Source of the DNA: Trichoplax sp. H2
Taxonomy: Eukaryota; Placozoa; Uniplacotomia; Trichoplacea
Assembly (NCBI GenBank): GCA_003344405.1
Contig: NOWV01000117.1
Coordinates: forward strand, 1 to 64,000
Reading direction: 5' to 3'
Length of the DNA: 64,000 nt
Made by a program: the position numbers and the translations under genes. Every line of letters starts with the position of its first letter. Position 1 is the stretch's first letter. The notes beneath the pieces are model-generated. The model saw only the letters and a program-made list of their open reading frames with translations, did not search any database and was not told the origin of the DNA. Positions 1-12,451 of the stretch are shown here, piece after piece.

Positions 1-1640
1 GTTGTTTTAATCGCTTTAAACTTACCAATTTGCGCTAACCAACGTGCGTGGTATAGAAGATTTATTACCAATATATACTTGACAAACAGTATGACTACAA
101 AACATTTATCAATGATAAAACGCGAAACAATTCTAACCATAGTTCAACAATGTAAGGCAAGACTTCGATTGAAATCACGAATACAGTAGTTTTTTAATGC
201 CAATTCTAGTTTCTAACATTAGAGTGCAAATTGATATCTTGCCTCGCATCTGTCTTATTATTAATAGCCAACTTCTAGTTTTTACTGTTACCGTACGAAC
301 TCTGGATAAGAATGACCAAATCATATGCTATTGAATTCTTAACTCTTAGATACAGTACTGACTAAAGAACATAAGATTATTAACTTTTTTTTTAAGCTCT
401 ATTCTTCTTAACGGCCCAACATGGGTATATCAATGTAAAACTATAATTATACCGATATAGAGAAGCTGATATTTAATTAAGCTTGCTCAATAGTATTAAC
501 GCTGCTGCGTAAGCCCCAATCTATAAATTGGGTACCGTTTAATTGACTGCTGCAATTATCGATATGCCGTTAAATTGGTCAGAGTTAAAAATAACTTAGT
601 CAGATTATTTGCCAAGTCGTGGTAGAATTGTAATTTCTTCCAATGATTGCTAACTGTAAAACCAATTTAATTGATGCCACCATTTTTATATGATTTCGTA
701 CTACTGTACTGATTAAAGTTCTACGCTCGGTTGGATTACCATATCAAGAACTATTGCATTACATTATGCGCACATCTGACATTCTCAGATCATTACTACG
801 ATATTAGTTGTTCTACTATTGTTGACTAGATTAAATGCCTCAGTGTATGTTAATTATCATATACAAGTATGGGATAACTTTATACTAATCTCCGAACGAA
901 CAGATAGACGTAATAATGACTGTAATGTCCATGTATTTGCTGATGCGATATAAATTGGCATACCTAAATATTTCTATCCTAGGCAAAGCTGCTTTAAAGC
1001 AATAGTCTTTAAATTATTATTTGAAGAACTATATTGAATTGAATTGAATATTTTAATTCTTCTACTCTTTTTGTTCTCTTTGATAATACTTCCTATCTTA
1101 AAGAGAGTTTCCAAAATTCTATATAGCATTTTTGGTATTATATAGAGCTTGCCATTTAGATCAGTAGTCAATTTATAGCAAAAGTTCCGTTGGCATTAAA
1201 ATAGCGGCCCTATATTACGTAAATATATTTCGACATGCTTCAAATAAATAGTGGAATGGGTCATTTATGTGTACTAGCGTTGCATCCGCGTAAAGCAGAG
1301 ATCTACATTGAGACATTATATCCTTACTGAAACTATGACAGTACAATAGACTCAACCAGTATTATTGTCTTGGCTATTAAATCTCGAATTCAGAATATCA
1401 TTAGATGTTTGATGGTACATCTTTGGTTGTTTCTTTACTAATTTTTACAAATTAAAAAAGCCGACTTATACCTTATGCTATAAGCTTTTGCTATTGCATT
1501 AACTAATGAACGAATTTTTAAACCATTGATACAGCAATCACAGTAGATCATTAAGGCCTTATTACGTTGATCAATATCCTTACTAGATCCCAGTTTCTCG
1601 CGATACTAACTATTTCTCTATATTCTATAATCTTTCCAAG
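1..1640. other. Intergenic DNA, no gene recognised
   Basis: AT-rich sequence with only short chance open frames on both strands. The longest, about 65 codons on the minus strand near 974-1171, is low-complexity and has no family resemblance. The last few hundred bases presumably hold the promoter and 5' UTR of the calcium-channel beta gene, but no specific element could be identified. Confidence 0.6.
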
Positions 1641-4555
1641 ATGTGGGGAATTTTAAGAAGGCAGAAAAATGTTCAAAAGTCATTAGGCTCAACAACCAAT
1701 GGTTCCGATACAAGTTCAGTTAAATCACAGGTATGCATTCGTATGTACCATGCCTATGTTAGGTCTGAAGTTGATAGTACCCGAAACGCTACGAATTATT
1801 TATTTACTCACTTCTGCGATATAACGAGTAGAATAATTACTTAAATAAAGCGTAACAGTCTGAAATTTCAGTGTTAACTTTAATTCTTCCATGATATATA
1901 TGTATTATTGACTTTAATTAACGATGCTTAATACATAGTCTTAGCACTCTTGACACGTTTAAATTTGTTAAATTATCAACTCGCTATTTTTTGAAATTTA
2001 GGAAGAGGACAATAATATACGAAGATCATCGTCTGCGTCAGACGATAGTGAAGGTGTTGAAGCAGAAAGTTGTAGACGAGAATTAGAAGATCGAGCCCGC
2101 GTGTCTTTAGACAGAGCCAAGGTTAATATAGAAGTATTGTCTATGAGCCACTGCTAGTACTTCTTTATTACTCTTCTGTTACTTATTGTTATTGTTTGTG
2201 ACAATCTGATGTAGTCTAAGACCATTGCCTTTGCTGTACGGGCAAATGTCGGTTTTAACGGTTCCGTTGACGATGACTCTCCGCTCCCTGGATATGCTGT
2301 ATCATTTGATTCGAAAAGTTTCTTGCATGTCATCGAAGTAAGTTATTATTCTTCTTCTTCTTGTTTATGTCAGTTTGCATCACGAACACCTAAACTACTG
2401 ATAAATTTTCTACTATAATTTTATAATATATTTTCTAACAAAAACTTGCCTGTAAATTGCTAAAGGAATTTAATGAAGAATGGTGGATCGGAAGAGTTGT
2501 CAAAGTTGGTGCTGGATTTGGTTTTGTGCCTAGGTACTACAACCGATAGTGTTTTTATCTCATGATCATTACTGTTTACTAGTGTTATAATCGACGCTTT
2601 TACGGATCGAATGCTTTTGCTATATTTATTTTTGCCAATGTAATGTAGCCCAACAAAATTTGAAAATTTGAAACTGCAAAGCAGTATTACGTCCATCAAA
2701 TCAATTCCCAGAACTACTGCTAGGTACTAATATTAAAAAATATGTTAACTAAGCCATTGTAATGTCGAATATGCATTATTTTATTGCATTAGTAAATAAT
2801 AATATATTTTCGTTGTTGTAATAGATCTATCAGCAATCAAAATTATTTTAGTTACTACGTCAAGGAAGCTTCGACGTTTGTTGGTGCGACTGCTTCAGGT
2901 TTGCACTTTTATTGGACAGGATTTGTACTTTAGGTTGATAGCCTTACCATTCGTATTGTTATCAATAGGGATTGATGAAATTTCTTCTCCACGTACTGTT
3001 GATATAACTTGCGAAGACGAGGAGGAATTCCCTGATGTCAAAGAAGAGCGTTCAGGAACCGGTCTTTCTGGCATTCGATCGAAAAGAATACTTTTTAAGA
3101 AGGTAAGTTTTAGCAATTACCTAGATATTCTTATCTTGCTGTTGTTCTTATACTCATTTACGTTTATGGAGAATTAAACCTAATCTGTTCTTATTACCGT
3201 TAGATGGATTCTCAGTCACCTTACGACATCGTTCCCATAATGCGACCAATCGTTCTAGTTGGTCCATCATTAAAGCAATATGAAGTAAGATTTACTGTAT
3301 TATTCTATCTGTATACCAAGTATTTATTTACGTATTTGATCTTAAAGTTGATAGTTACTAAGTTTGATACTGATTTTACTGTGTCTTTCTTGAATTATAA
3401 GGTTACAGATATGTTACATAAGGCCCTGTTAGACTATTTGAAGCAGAAATTCGCTGGAAGGTATAGTAAATGTGAATATTACTGATTTGAAATTAAGCAC
3501 TGATAATCATGCTAAAGTAAAAATTTGATTGTGATAAGTAAATGGAAATTCATGCCAAGGATAACATATTTATTATATTATTATTCGCTTCAATGTAGAA
3601 TTGCTTTTATGAAAGTGACTGCAGATTTTAGTTTAGCTAAAAAGATGACGCCACAAGCCGCAAGTAAAATTGCTGTAATGGAAAAAAACAGTAATAAATT
3701 CTCAGGATTAGGTATTACCTTTTGCTAATATATACTTTGTTTGAATGTAAATGAGCGCATCTTAAATTATCGTTTCAAGATGCACGATATCTATTTTACG
3801 GGCTATTTCCATAATATTATATCGATGCAATTCTATCTATAGCTTATTAATAAGGTTTTATACACTTATAGTGGAAGTATCCAATACTGTTAAAAGAGTA
3901 TTTGAAATGGCTAAGAATAATATGCAGTTATTGGTCCTTGAAAGTGATGCAATTAATCATCCCTCTCAAATATCGAAAACAAATTTAGCCCCATTGATTT
4001 TTTACGTGAAAATAGACAATGTTAAAGTATGTTACAAACTGAAAATTTATTTAAAAATATTAGATATTTCTTTACAAAAACTAAATAAAATATTTTACGC
4101 TGTTATCCATGTGCAATAGGTTTTACAACGGTTAATCAAATCTCGTGGAAAGAGTCAGAGTAAATATATGAATGCTCAGTTGGTTGCTGCAGAGAAATTG
4201 CAATTATGTAATGAGGTTAGTAATTACTATCATAAAAGTAGATTATGCCTGCCTATATGTGATTTTACTAAGAAATTATAACATTGGATTGCTACAGGAT
4301 CAATTTGCAGCTATTTTAAATGAAAATCTATTACGTGAAGCATGTGAACATCTTGGTGATACATTGGAAGAATATTGGTTAGCTTGTCATCCACCTTCGA
4401 GTGTCTCTCGCAATCAATCAGCTAACTGTTCACCAGCTAGAAGTCGACATGATACATTGCATAATGTATCAAGGCACCAAACACCTAAAAATTCGCCTAA
4501 ACTTCCGCAAAGACTGCATAATTTTCTTTCAAGATCCTCTAGTAATAAAACGTAA
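1641..4555 (+). CDS. CACNB: Voltage-gated calcium channel beta subunit (CACNB family)
   Basis: This is the cytoplasmic auxiliary subunit that binds the alpha-1 subunit of high-voltage-activated Ca2+ channels and controls their trafficking and gating. Thirteen exons: 1641-1730, 2002-2121, 2215-2337, 2466-2533, 2685-2723, 2825-2898, 2969-3102, 3204-3284, 3402-3460, 3599-3711, 3872-4026, 4120-4215, 4298-4555. They join in phase to 469 codons plus stop, close to the 450-600 aa usual for the family. The SH3-like core (about residues 70-135) contains [15 protein letters not shown] and [11 protein letters not shown] variable HOOK linker follows (exons 5-7). The guanylate-kinase-like domain starts at [19 protein letters not shown] and includes [39 protein letters not shown] and [20 protein letters not shown]. 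The Ser/Asn-rich tail is short. The ATG at 1641 opens a short N-terminal exon. Exon 5 (39 bases) has the least certain borders. Very confident identification. Confidence 0.95.
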
Positions 4556-5498
4556 TGATGTTTGTGCCAATGTCATATTTAATCATATCTTTTTGCTATA
4601 TTATATCATATAATCACCGCCAAGGTTATCATAGAAGGATTGCTAATATTTTGTGACCTTGCTTCGTTACCTATATTAGAACGGTTATTGTTGAAGCATT
4701 TCTAAAGCTATTAGTTAGCTTTTTAGTTTATTCGAACGACTGGCTTGAAGTCTTTGTATTTATATTCATGCATCATTAGGTGTGAGAATGACATGGAAGG
4801 GAATATAGTATCAATTCCTTTCATCTCATGACAACACTTAACTCATCACTATGCTTTCATGTTACTAGACGAATACAATTGATCTCGTAGTTCTTTTTTT
4901 ATCCGTGTCCGTACACTATGCAGTGAGCACAGCTTACGTAACTATTATTATTGAGTTAATTTTTTTCTTTTAATAACACAACCTCAAAAGCTCGCTACGG
5001 ATTAACTGCGCTACGTAGGTTTACCGCTGTATGAAATACCGTATACCGCATAATGCAGATATATATATTTGACCTTTCGGTCCTATTGGCAATATTGTAA
5101 TATAATAATTATGATTATAGCAGGGCACGCTTGGACTTAAGCCTTAATCAATATAAATATCTTAACCGATGTGTTTCCATCAATTTTACTATTTATTAAT
5201 TGCACGTCCAATATCAGCACATATAGTCATTGGATGTTATTTATGACAAAATTTTTAACGTATCCGATAAGATTAGCGTATAATATTTTACTTCTATTGA
5301 AATTATTTGAGGCTAAATAAATAATAAATTATTTATTGCACTACCTTTTCTGTATTGGTTAGTTTCTTTTTGGTATTCATGCGCAGACGACTAAATAGCC
5401 TAGTACAATCAGGTATTTGCTATTTGTAGCAGATCCTGAAAATTTGTAAAGTACAATATCATTAACTCTGTAGTACATTAAGGGAGAATTCTCTAAGA
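4556..5498. other. Intergenic DNA downstream of the calcium-channel gene
   Basis: No exon-like frame or repeat array was recognised here. It presumably holds the 3' UTR of the calcium-channel beta gene and the promoter of whatever is transcribed from 5.5 kb. Confidence 0.5.
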
Positions 5499-6071
5499 AT
5501 GGAGAGCATTCCTGTATTTGATCCAGCACTCTTAGATGCATCTGTAATTGAACCGCGGCCGCTGGTATGGCTAACAACAACGTGCCATAGCAATAAAAAG
5601 AACATTCAAAGCATTTTATTACATATTGTAGAGTAAGGATATAATGACATCCGCAATTAATTAATTACCTTTGAATACTCATCGACTGGAGTCTTGGAAA
5701 TTTTTTCAAGCTTTGTTAAATTTGACATCTATACCAAACCGTGCATTGTATTTACTCGATAGACTGTATACCTGTAAAGTTTCTGCTGATACCCGTAATA
5801 TGCAATATCTACCATCAAAAGATTATTACGAACTCAGATTTTTTTTGTAGCGTCCTATGCAATTGTATTGCAGTTACAGAATTAACTAAGGCTAAAGTTA
5901 TGAGATTGTTCGAAAATACATTACAGAGTAGTTCAAGTCGGTATTGTTCAAGGTACCAAGTGTACATGCATATATATAACAATAAAGTAAAGTTATACAA
6001 GAAATTGTAGTTCTTGCTATAATATTTTGGAGAGAGCTTATAAAACCAATATAAAATTACGATTCGAATAA
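5499..6071 (+). CDS. Possible small gene, product not recognised (about 116 aa)
   Basis: I do not recognise this protein. A frame opens at an ATG at 5499 with MESIPVFDPALLDASVIEPR and continues through plausible exons 5499-5627, 5692-5773, 5874-5952 and 6011-6071. These join in phase to 116 codons plus stop. The second exon reads SWKFFQALLNLTSIPNRALY and the third TELTKAKVMRLFENTLQSSS, both with the amphipathic look of real helical protein. Weak points are the first donor (gtagag), the very short introns (about 60-100 bases) and the lack of any family match. It lies just upstream of ESF1 on the same strand, so it could instead be transcribed 5' sequence of that gene. Confidence 0.35.
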
Positions 6072-6436
6072 CATAACTTCCATCTTAAAATAGCGGAAAA
6101 TATTCATGATAGTGAAACAAACATATTGTAGCGTAGGGAAGCTGATCGATTGATCTCAATGCCTTTTTCCGTCTATCCAGGCCTCTGTAATCGTCCTCTC
6201 CACAGTCCACACTCCACAGTCCACAGCGCAGTTTCGCAGTTTTACTGTAGGTCTAAACCATCAGCATGTTGTATACTACAAAGTACATGACCGTAAGATT
6301 TCATATTGCTATTACTATCGCGCACACTAAATTCAGTAGCTAGAGTCTCAAATATCATTTGAAGGCTGAACCAGACCAATCCATCAGCTACACATTGCTA
6401 CCTGGTTACCGTGTAGAAAGACCAAGAGAATTAGCA
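6072..6436. promoter_or_regulatory. Probable ESF1 upstream region
   Basis: Non-coding stretch before the ESF1 start codon. Around 6190-6235 it contains a short run of tandemly repeated 'ccacagt' and 'tccaca' words. The frame open upstream of the ESF1 ATG (from about 6359) lacks an ATG and is probably 5' UTR. No defined promoter element was identified. Confidence 0.35.
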
Positions 6437-9400
6437 ATGGATGACGAGAGATTTGCTCATATTTCCTATGATCCCAAATTTAAGGTAATTCTCAGTCATA
6501 ATGCATGTAATAAATCGGTTATAGTAAGTAAAATGGATCTATATTGTAGAGATCAGGCGGCCAGTGCCAACTGTAGACGATCACTTGTTATTTGGCTTAA
6601 TTTGCGTAATGACTTTTGCTCGAGGACGAAAATTAAGCCGGCTATAAAATCATTTATAAAGATCATTCAGTTCTCAGTCGATCTTTGAAGTAAAATCAGT
6701 AACAGAATGGAGAATTACCTTCATTTGCTAATTTTTTAAATGCTAAAGTTGCGCTAGATAGCAAATAGATTATGAGATAGAAATCATGTCAATGGCTTAA
6801 ATTTACCACTGACAGCCAGGACGACTTGCATATAGCAACCTTGTCTTTCTGCATTATTTACATGGGAGTATCAATAGCATCTTGCTGAGCGTCTTAGTTT
6901 TAGTGACAGTCTATAAAATGAACAAATTATGTTCTAGTTGTAGCAGATACAAATTTTATCATTTCTTACTCGAAATAGAGTAATCAACTTTTGTCTCGTA
7001 GTAGTATAGCCTTATATCGAAGCTTCAAGTAGCATGTAGAAGGAGTTAAACTCTGAGTGAGATTGTAGCAATACCCTGCTAGAGCAAGTGTACTGTCTGC
7101 TCATAGTAGTTTATCAATATTGATATGCTGCTGCTACCTATCGGTTTGAGATTTATATTATTAAATTATAGTAATTTAAAACAATTTGATCTGTTCATAA
7201 TATGAGGTATATTACAGTATGTACATCATAAATGACTTATACATTAACAGAAGCAAGGCTTTTAAGGAAATGCTATTATCATGATTGCCCATACCTCATT
7301 AGTTGGATTAATCGATCTTTTAAATCTCTTTGTTTACAGAAAATTTCGCGTCAGCAGCGAAAAGTTGTCATCGATGCTCGATTTAAGCGCATGTTTGAGG
7401 ATAAATCCTTCAAGACGATCTGTAAGCTATAACTAAAATTTTAGAAATTTGCTACTGCTAGTGGCAATTTATGTAATGTATGCATTGTACGATAAGATTC
7501 ATGGCTCAATGAGGATATTCTAACAATGATCTACAATTCTACTTCGCGGTGAAAACATTTTGAAATTACATATTAAAAGTATTTAGTCGTAAATAACTAA
7601 TAGATAATGTTTCAATACTGTACATTGTTATATGTCCCTTTTAAGAAGAACTAGTGACACTAAAACCTTGCAGAATTAATCCATGTTAGATTTTTGATAA
7701 CTTTTCTAAATTAGGATGATGATCTATACGCAATGAATTAGATTACTTAAGGAGTTGCCTTGGGTGTATCGCCACTAACTTAAACTGTGCTTATACCGCA
7801 TCCGTACTAGCATTGATAGAATCCTGACAATCTTGTGACTTTTCCAATTTATTATAGATACCGTCGACAAGCGAGGTAAAAAAAGTACTGAAACATCCAC
7901 CGAAAATCTGCGTAAATTCTATGAACTGGACGATGATGATGGTAAGAGTTCGTATCGTTTTACTTACATAGCACATTCAGTTAATGCTTGATCTGTGTAC
8001 CTACGTGAAAATTATTATAATTTGTCTTATCATTGTATTTTCAATTAGGAGATAGTGATGATGATCACGAGGAACATCAATCTATAGAAGGGTAAGCATA
8101 CTTAGTTAATGGATAGCATAGTTGATAGCAGCAGCCTTATTAGCTTTGATTTGAAAGGCTGGCATAAGTACGATAAAATCGAAAGAACGTTTTTTAACCG
8201 TGAAGATACATTTATGCAGTGCTGAAGCAATAATACTAGATCTGAGATTATTTACCTAACTATTATTTTTGTGATGTGAACAAAAGTTCCGGTAAAGATG
8301 GCATCCGAAAAGACAAAAGGAAAAGTATGAGAAATTTGTAAGCAACTACTGTTAGCATGGAACTTTAAAGTTTTTTTGCAAATATGTGTCTATGATATTT
8401 TAGTGGATAACTCTTCGACTAGTCGTGAAGTAGAAAGCTCCGAAACTTCCGAGGACGATGATAGTGAAAAGTCAAGTGGTGAATATAGCGAGGATGAAGT
8501 TAGTGACGAAGACGCAAGTGATACTAGTAGTAGCAGTAGCAGTTCAGAAGACGAAGATAGTTCAACGGATGGTAAACCTGGAGAGGTAGATTTTTGATAT
8601 TTTTGAGAAGAGCAAATTATGGATGTAAACTTTAAAATTTCTCAACTCATTTGAAATACTATTTATTAGAAGTGTACGAAATCTATTATTGTTGTCATTA
8701 GGAAATCGTACACCCTTGGGGAGAAATAGAAAATGTAGTCCACGCTGAGGATGTCACATCCCGCTTTGCTGTGTGCAACTTAAACTGGGAATTAATTACT
8801 GCGGATGATTTATTTGGTGTGAATATTTCTCACTTTCTCAAAAGCACAAATAATTTAGTGATACTTTACTAATATTGCAAATGACACGCAAACTTTAGCA
8901 CTCTTCTACTCTTTTAAACCAAGAACTGGAATTATAAAATCCGTTAAGGTACTTTATGATCGTTCATAACGTGTTTTCTTGACCATTTATTTAGACGAGA
9001 TTTTGTTAGTTCTTAGTCATAATTTCATTACATGTAATCATTATATTAGATTTATCCTTCCGAATTTGGATTAGAACGTATGGCTGCCGAAGAATGTCAA
9101 GGGCCAGGAAAATTTATTGATACAGATGAAAATGTTCAGGAGGAAATTTCTGAGGTAGCATTACTGAAAATTGATACAGCAGATAAAATTGCTAAAAAGT
9201 CGATATTGGTTTGATGTACTTCCGTTTTTTTTAGGGGTCTGAATATGCAAAAGAAAAAATTAGGCAATACGAATTAAGTAAACTAAAGTACTTTTATGCA
9301 GTGGTTGAGTGCGATTCCCCTGGTAATTCTATATATGTAAACGTACGTGAGGCATTACGAATATGGCACTATTATCGAACTTTTTGTATGTACTTGCATC

Positions 9401-11632
9401 TTATAGGCACTGCAAATGCTATTTATGAAGAATGTGACGGTTTCGAATACGAATTAGGAGCCAGCCGTATCGATTTAAGGTTTTTAAGCTCTTCAGTTCC
9501 TGAAATTAAATACTTCATCATTACTGTGCTTATGCACCTTCATATTTACATACCCAGTCTTGTCTTGATAGATTTATCCCGGATGATATGAAATTTGACC
9601 TGGAACCACATTCAGTTGCCCTAGAATTACCAACAATATCAGACAGTAAATCCCAGACGTACGTCTAGATATAGCTGAGTCTTTGCTGTTTTGAGAGTAT
9701 TATTTAATACTTTGTCTTATCAAAGAAGTTCTAAATTGTCTGGCCATTCTTCTGTTAATTTATCAACTTTGAAAGTTTGCTATATGAACATTGCAACAAA
9801 ATTATGTTTTTAGTTATCGTGTAAATGCACTTCAAAGTACTAATATCCAATTGACATGGGATGGCGTTGATAAGCAAAGATCAAATTTGATGAAAAAAAA
9901 GTAAGACTTTGCCTGATTTTTTATTTTGCTATTCAATCAACAGCTTTCGCAATGTTGTAAGTTTGATGCAAAATAAACTTGTTTCATCAGGTTTACTGAA
10001 GCTGAGATTAATGATATGGATATCAAAGCCTATATTGCCTCATCTAGTGATGAAGATGCAAAGTATACTTCAAATTTTTTTACCTAGTTTAATGTAGTAA
10101 ATTAACTTCTAACATGCTGCACTATCTACCTTTCACGTCTAATATGCAATCTCTGTGTGTATACAGAGAAGAGAGCGATAACGACGGCAAAGCGAATTTA
10201 AAGAATAAATATCAGGTATGATCATATCTCACGATGTAAAGTTATTGATTTGAAGTGATTTCTTTGTTTATTTTGTAACTTCTAACTGTACATGTTTTTA
10301 ACAGGCATTGGTACAAAGTGCTAAAAGCGATGGCGAAGATGATGAAGAGGAAATGGAAATCACGTGGGAAACAGGTAAATTCTCTTTATTATCATTCTTC
10401 TGTATCTATAGGAAAATATCTGATATGGCAATGCAATTTTAAAGGCCTTACCGATATGGCTGAAGAAATAGCTTCTAAAACTAAAGGTAAAGTTAGAAGT
10501 GATTACTTGAATGCTTTAAAAATGTCGTTTATAGCGTAATACGGAGAAGCCTAACATTTTTCGTATCGAATTTATAGAAAAGTTAATGAATAAGGGTCTT
10601 ACACCATGGGAAAAGTATTTGCAAAAGAGGAAGGAAAAAAAGAAAGAAAAACGACTTGCTCATAAGGTTTGTTCCAGTATTGAAATACTGTCTATATTCA
10701 GTATAACAGACGTAACTTTGAGGCTGTGAACTTTACAAAATATTAATGTAGACAACTAGAAATGAAGATATATCAGATGTGCCTGCTGACATTGACATAA
10801 ATGATCCATTCTTTGCTGACGAGCTTAAGAATAGGCGTAAGGTAAGGTTTACAATTCCATTCGGCTTTTTATGACCATTTGATCCTAAAATGCTCTTTCA
10901 AATTTGATTTGTAATTATAATAAAATAGACTTCTAATGAGCGTAATGAAAAGAAATCAAAACGACAGCTAACTAAAGAAGAGCTGAATCGATCCGCGGAA
11001 GAGAAATCAAAATTAGAGTTACTAGTTTTAGATAGTGATAATAGCAGAAGCCATTTTAATATGAATGTTAGTTTCCAGTCACTATGACTTTACGTTTTGC
11101 AATTACTTGTAATTTGTTCAAATTAATTTTCGATAATGGTTATTATTTGTAGTCACTAGAAATTAACAATCCCAAAAAGAAGAAAAGGAAACTGGATACT
11201 AATGATTCCAAGGATGTTCGTTTCACAACTTGATCATAACTTTATAGTCATGCAATAATGTAGTCACTTAGTAACGATTCAAATCACTGCTATTGCTTTG
11301 CTTTACTTTTGCGTGACGGAAGGTTCTATATTACATTTATTAGGCGCCAGAAGATAATTTTGCAATTGACGTTAATGATACGAGATTTAATGCCTTATAC
11401 AACTCGCATGAATTTGCAATTGACCCTTCGGATTCCCTATACCGGTAAGTATCAAAGCTGAAGCGAACACGACATGTATTGACTCTTCGCGTTGACTTGA
11501 AATGGATATTTCAAATGGGACTTTGTATACTGTAGGAAAACAAAAGGAATGGAAACGTTACTTAAAGAGCGACAGCGAAGAAGACGAAATGGCGACGAGA
11601 ACGCTGACAGTAGTAGCAATAGCGGTAGGTAA
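6437..11632 (+). CDS. ESF1: ESF1 nucleolar pre-rRNA processing protein
   Basis: ESF1 (ABTAP in mammals) is a nucleolar factor needed for 18S rRNA maturation. Twenty-three exons: 6437-6484, 7340-7421, 7858-7941, 8049-8091, 8287-8324, 8404-8585, 8702-8816, 8899-8948, 9050-9154, 9235-9322, 9407-9479, 9572-9658, 9814-9900, 9991-10062, 10167-10215, 10305-10374, 10445-10486, 10578-10666, 10752-10841, 10929-11066, 11153-11215, 11344-11444, 11536-11632. They join to 630 codons plus stop. N-terminal family motifs include VVIDARFKRMFEDKSF and YTVDKRGKKS. A long Ser/Asp/Glu-rich acidic exon (8404-8585) follows. The conserved core has SRFAVCNLNWELITADDLF, LKYFYAVVECDSP, IYEECDGFEYE, RIDLRFIPDD and LTPWEKYLQKRKEKKK. 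The C-terminal NUC153-type block has NDTRFNALYNSHEFAIDPSD. The protein is shorter than the human one (about 850 aa) and ends soon after this block. The exon 5/6 junction uses a weaker donor (gtatga) chosen by phase. Confidence 0.93.
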
Positions 11633-12451
11633 ACGTATAAGGCTGAGGAGATTAACCCGATCAGCATAATAGGATAGCTACAAAAAGAGTGAGATTTGAA
11701 ATAAATTATTCTAATAATTACTTTATTATTAACATGTCCATTTAATTACATAAAGCTAAGAACAATAGCCAAATGAAAGATAAAAGGTATAAATACATAA
11801 TTAATTTCCGATAATGAAAGATATTCTGTGTATGATATCATTACTTGGCTGCTAAGAACCAACTCTACGATCATATTCACATAAATATAGTATATCTGCA
11901 CTTGTAAAGTCTGTAAAAGCCAAATCTTTGCATCTTCACGGCAAGAAATCAAGCCGATTACATGGAAGAAAAAAAGATGGAAATAATGCAACATAAGCAC
12001 ATATCACGCAGGTACAACAATACTAAATACAGTAAAGCAGACATACTTTTATGTATTTTATTACATAAAATACGCTGAATCTAATCTTAGCGCTATTAAT
12101 ATTTATAATTTCATAGATTGGCATTCGTATATGGCATCAATTGAAAAAATATTAAATTGCAGGATACTGCAGTATATGTCGGAATGATACAGAGTTGTTG
12201 GTTACAAATTGGATTGATATATATTTAAATTACGAGATATTAATGCCGTATTGAAACTTTCATTTTTACTTGATATAAATGCAAGTGTTATATTTGTTAC
12301 TGATATATAAAACTGAGGAGTTATTCCAATTTTACGAAAACCTTTCAAATAAAATGGTCTAAACAAAATATGGACATTGCCTCATTCTTTTGTTAACACT
12401 AGTATTACCGTAGTAGCTAAAGTTTAAATTGAATAGTAAGGTTTAGGTTTT
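11633..12451. other. Intergenic region between converging ESF1 and OGG1
   Basis: ESF1 (+) and OGG1 (-) converge on this interval, so it should hold both 3' UTRs and polyadenylation signals. Open frames here are short and AT-biased. No additional ESF1 C-terminal exon was recognisable. Confidence 0.5.
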
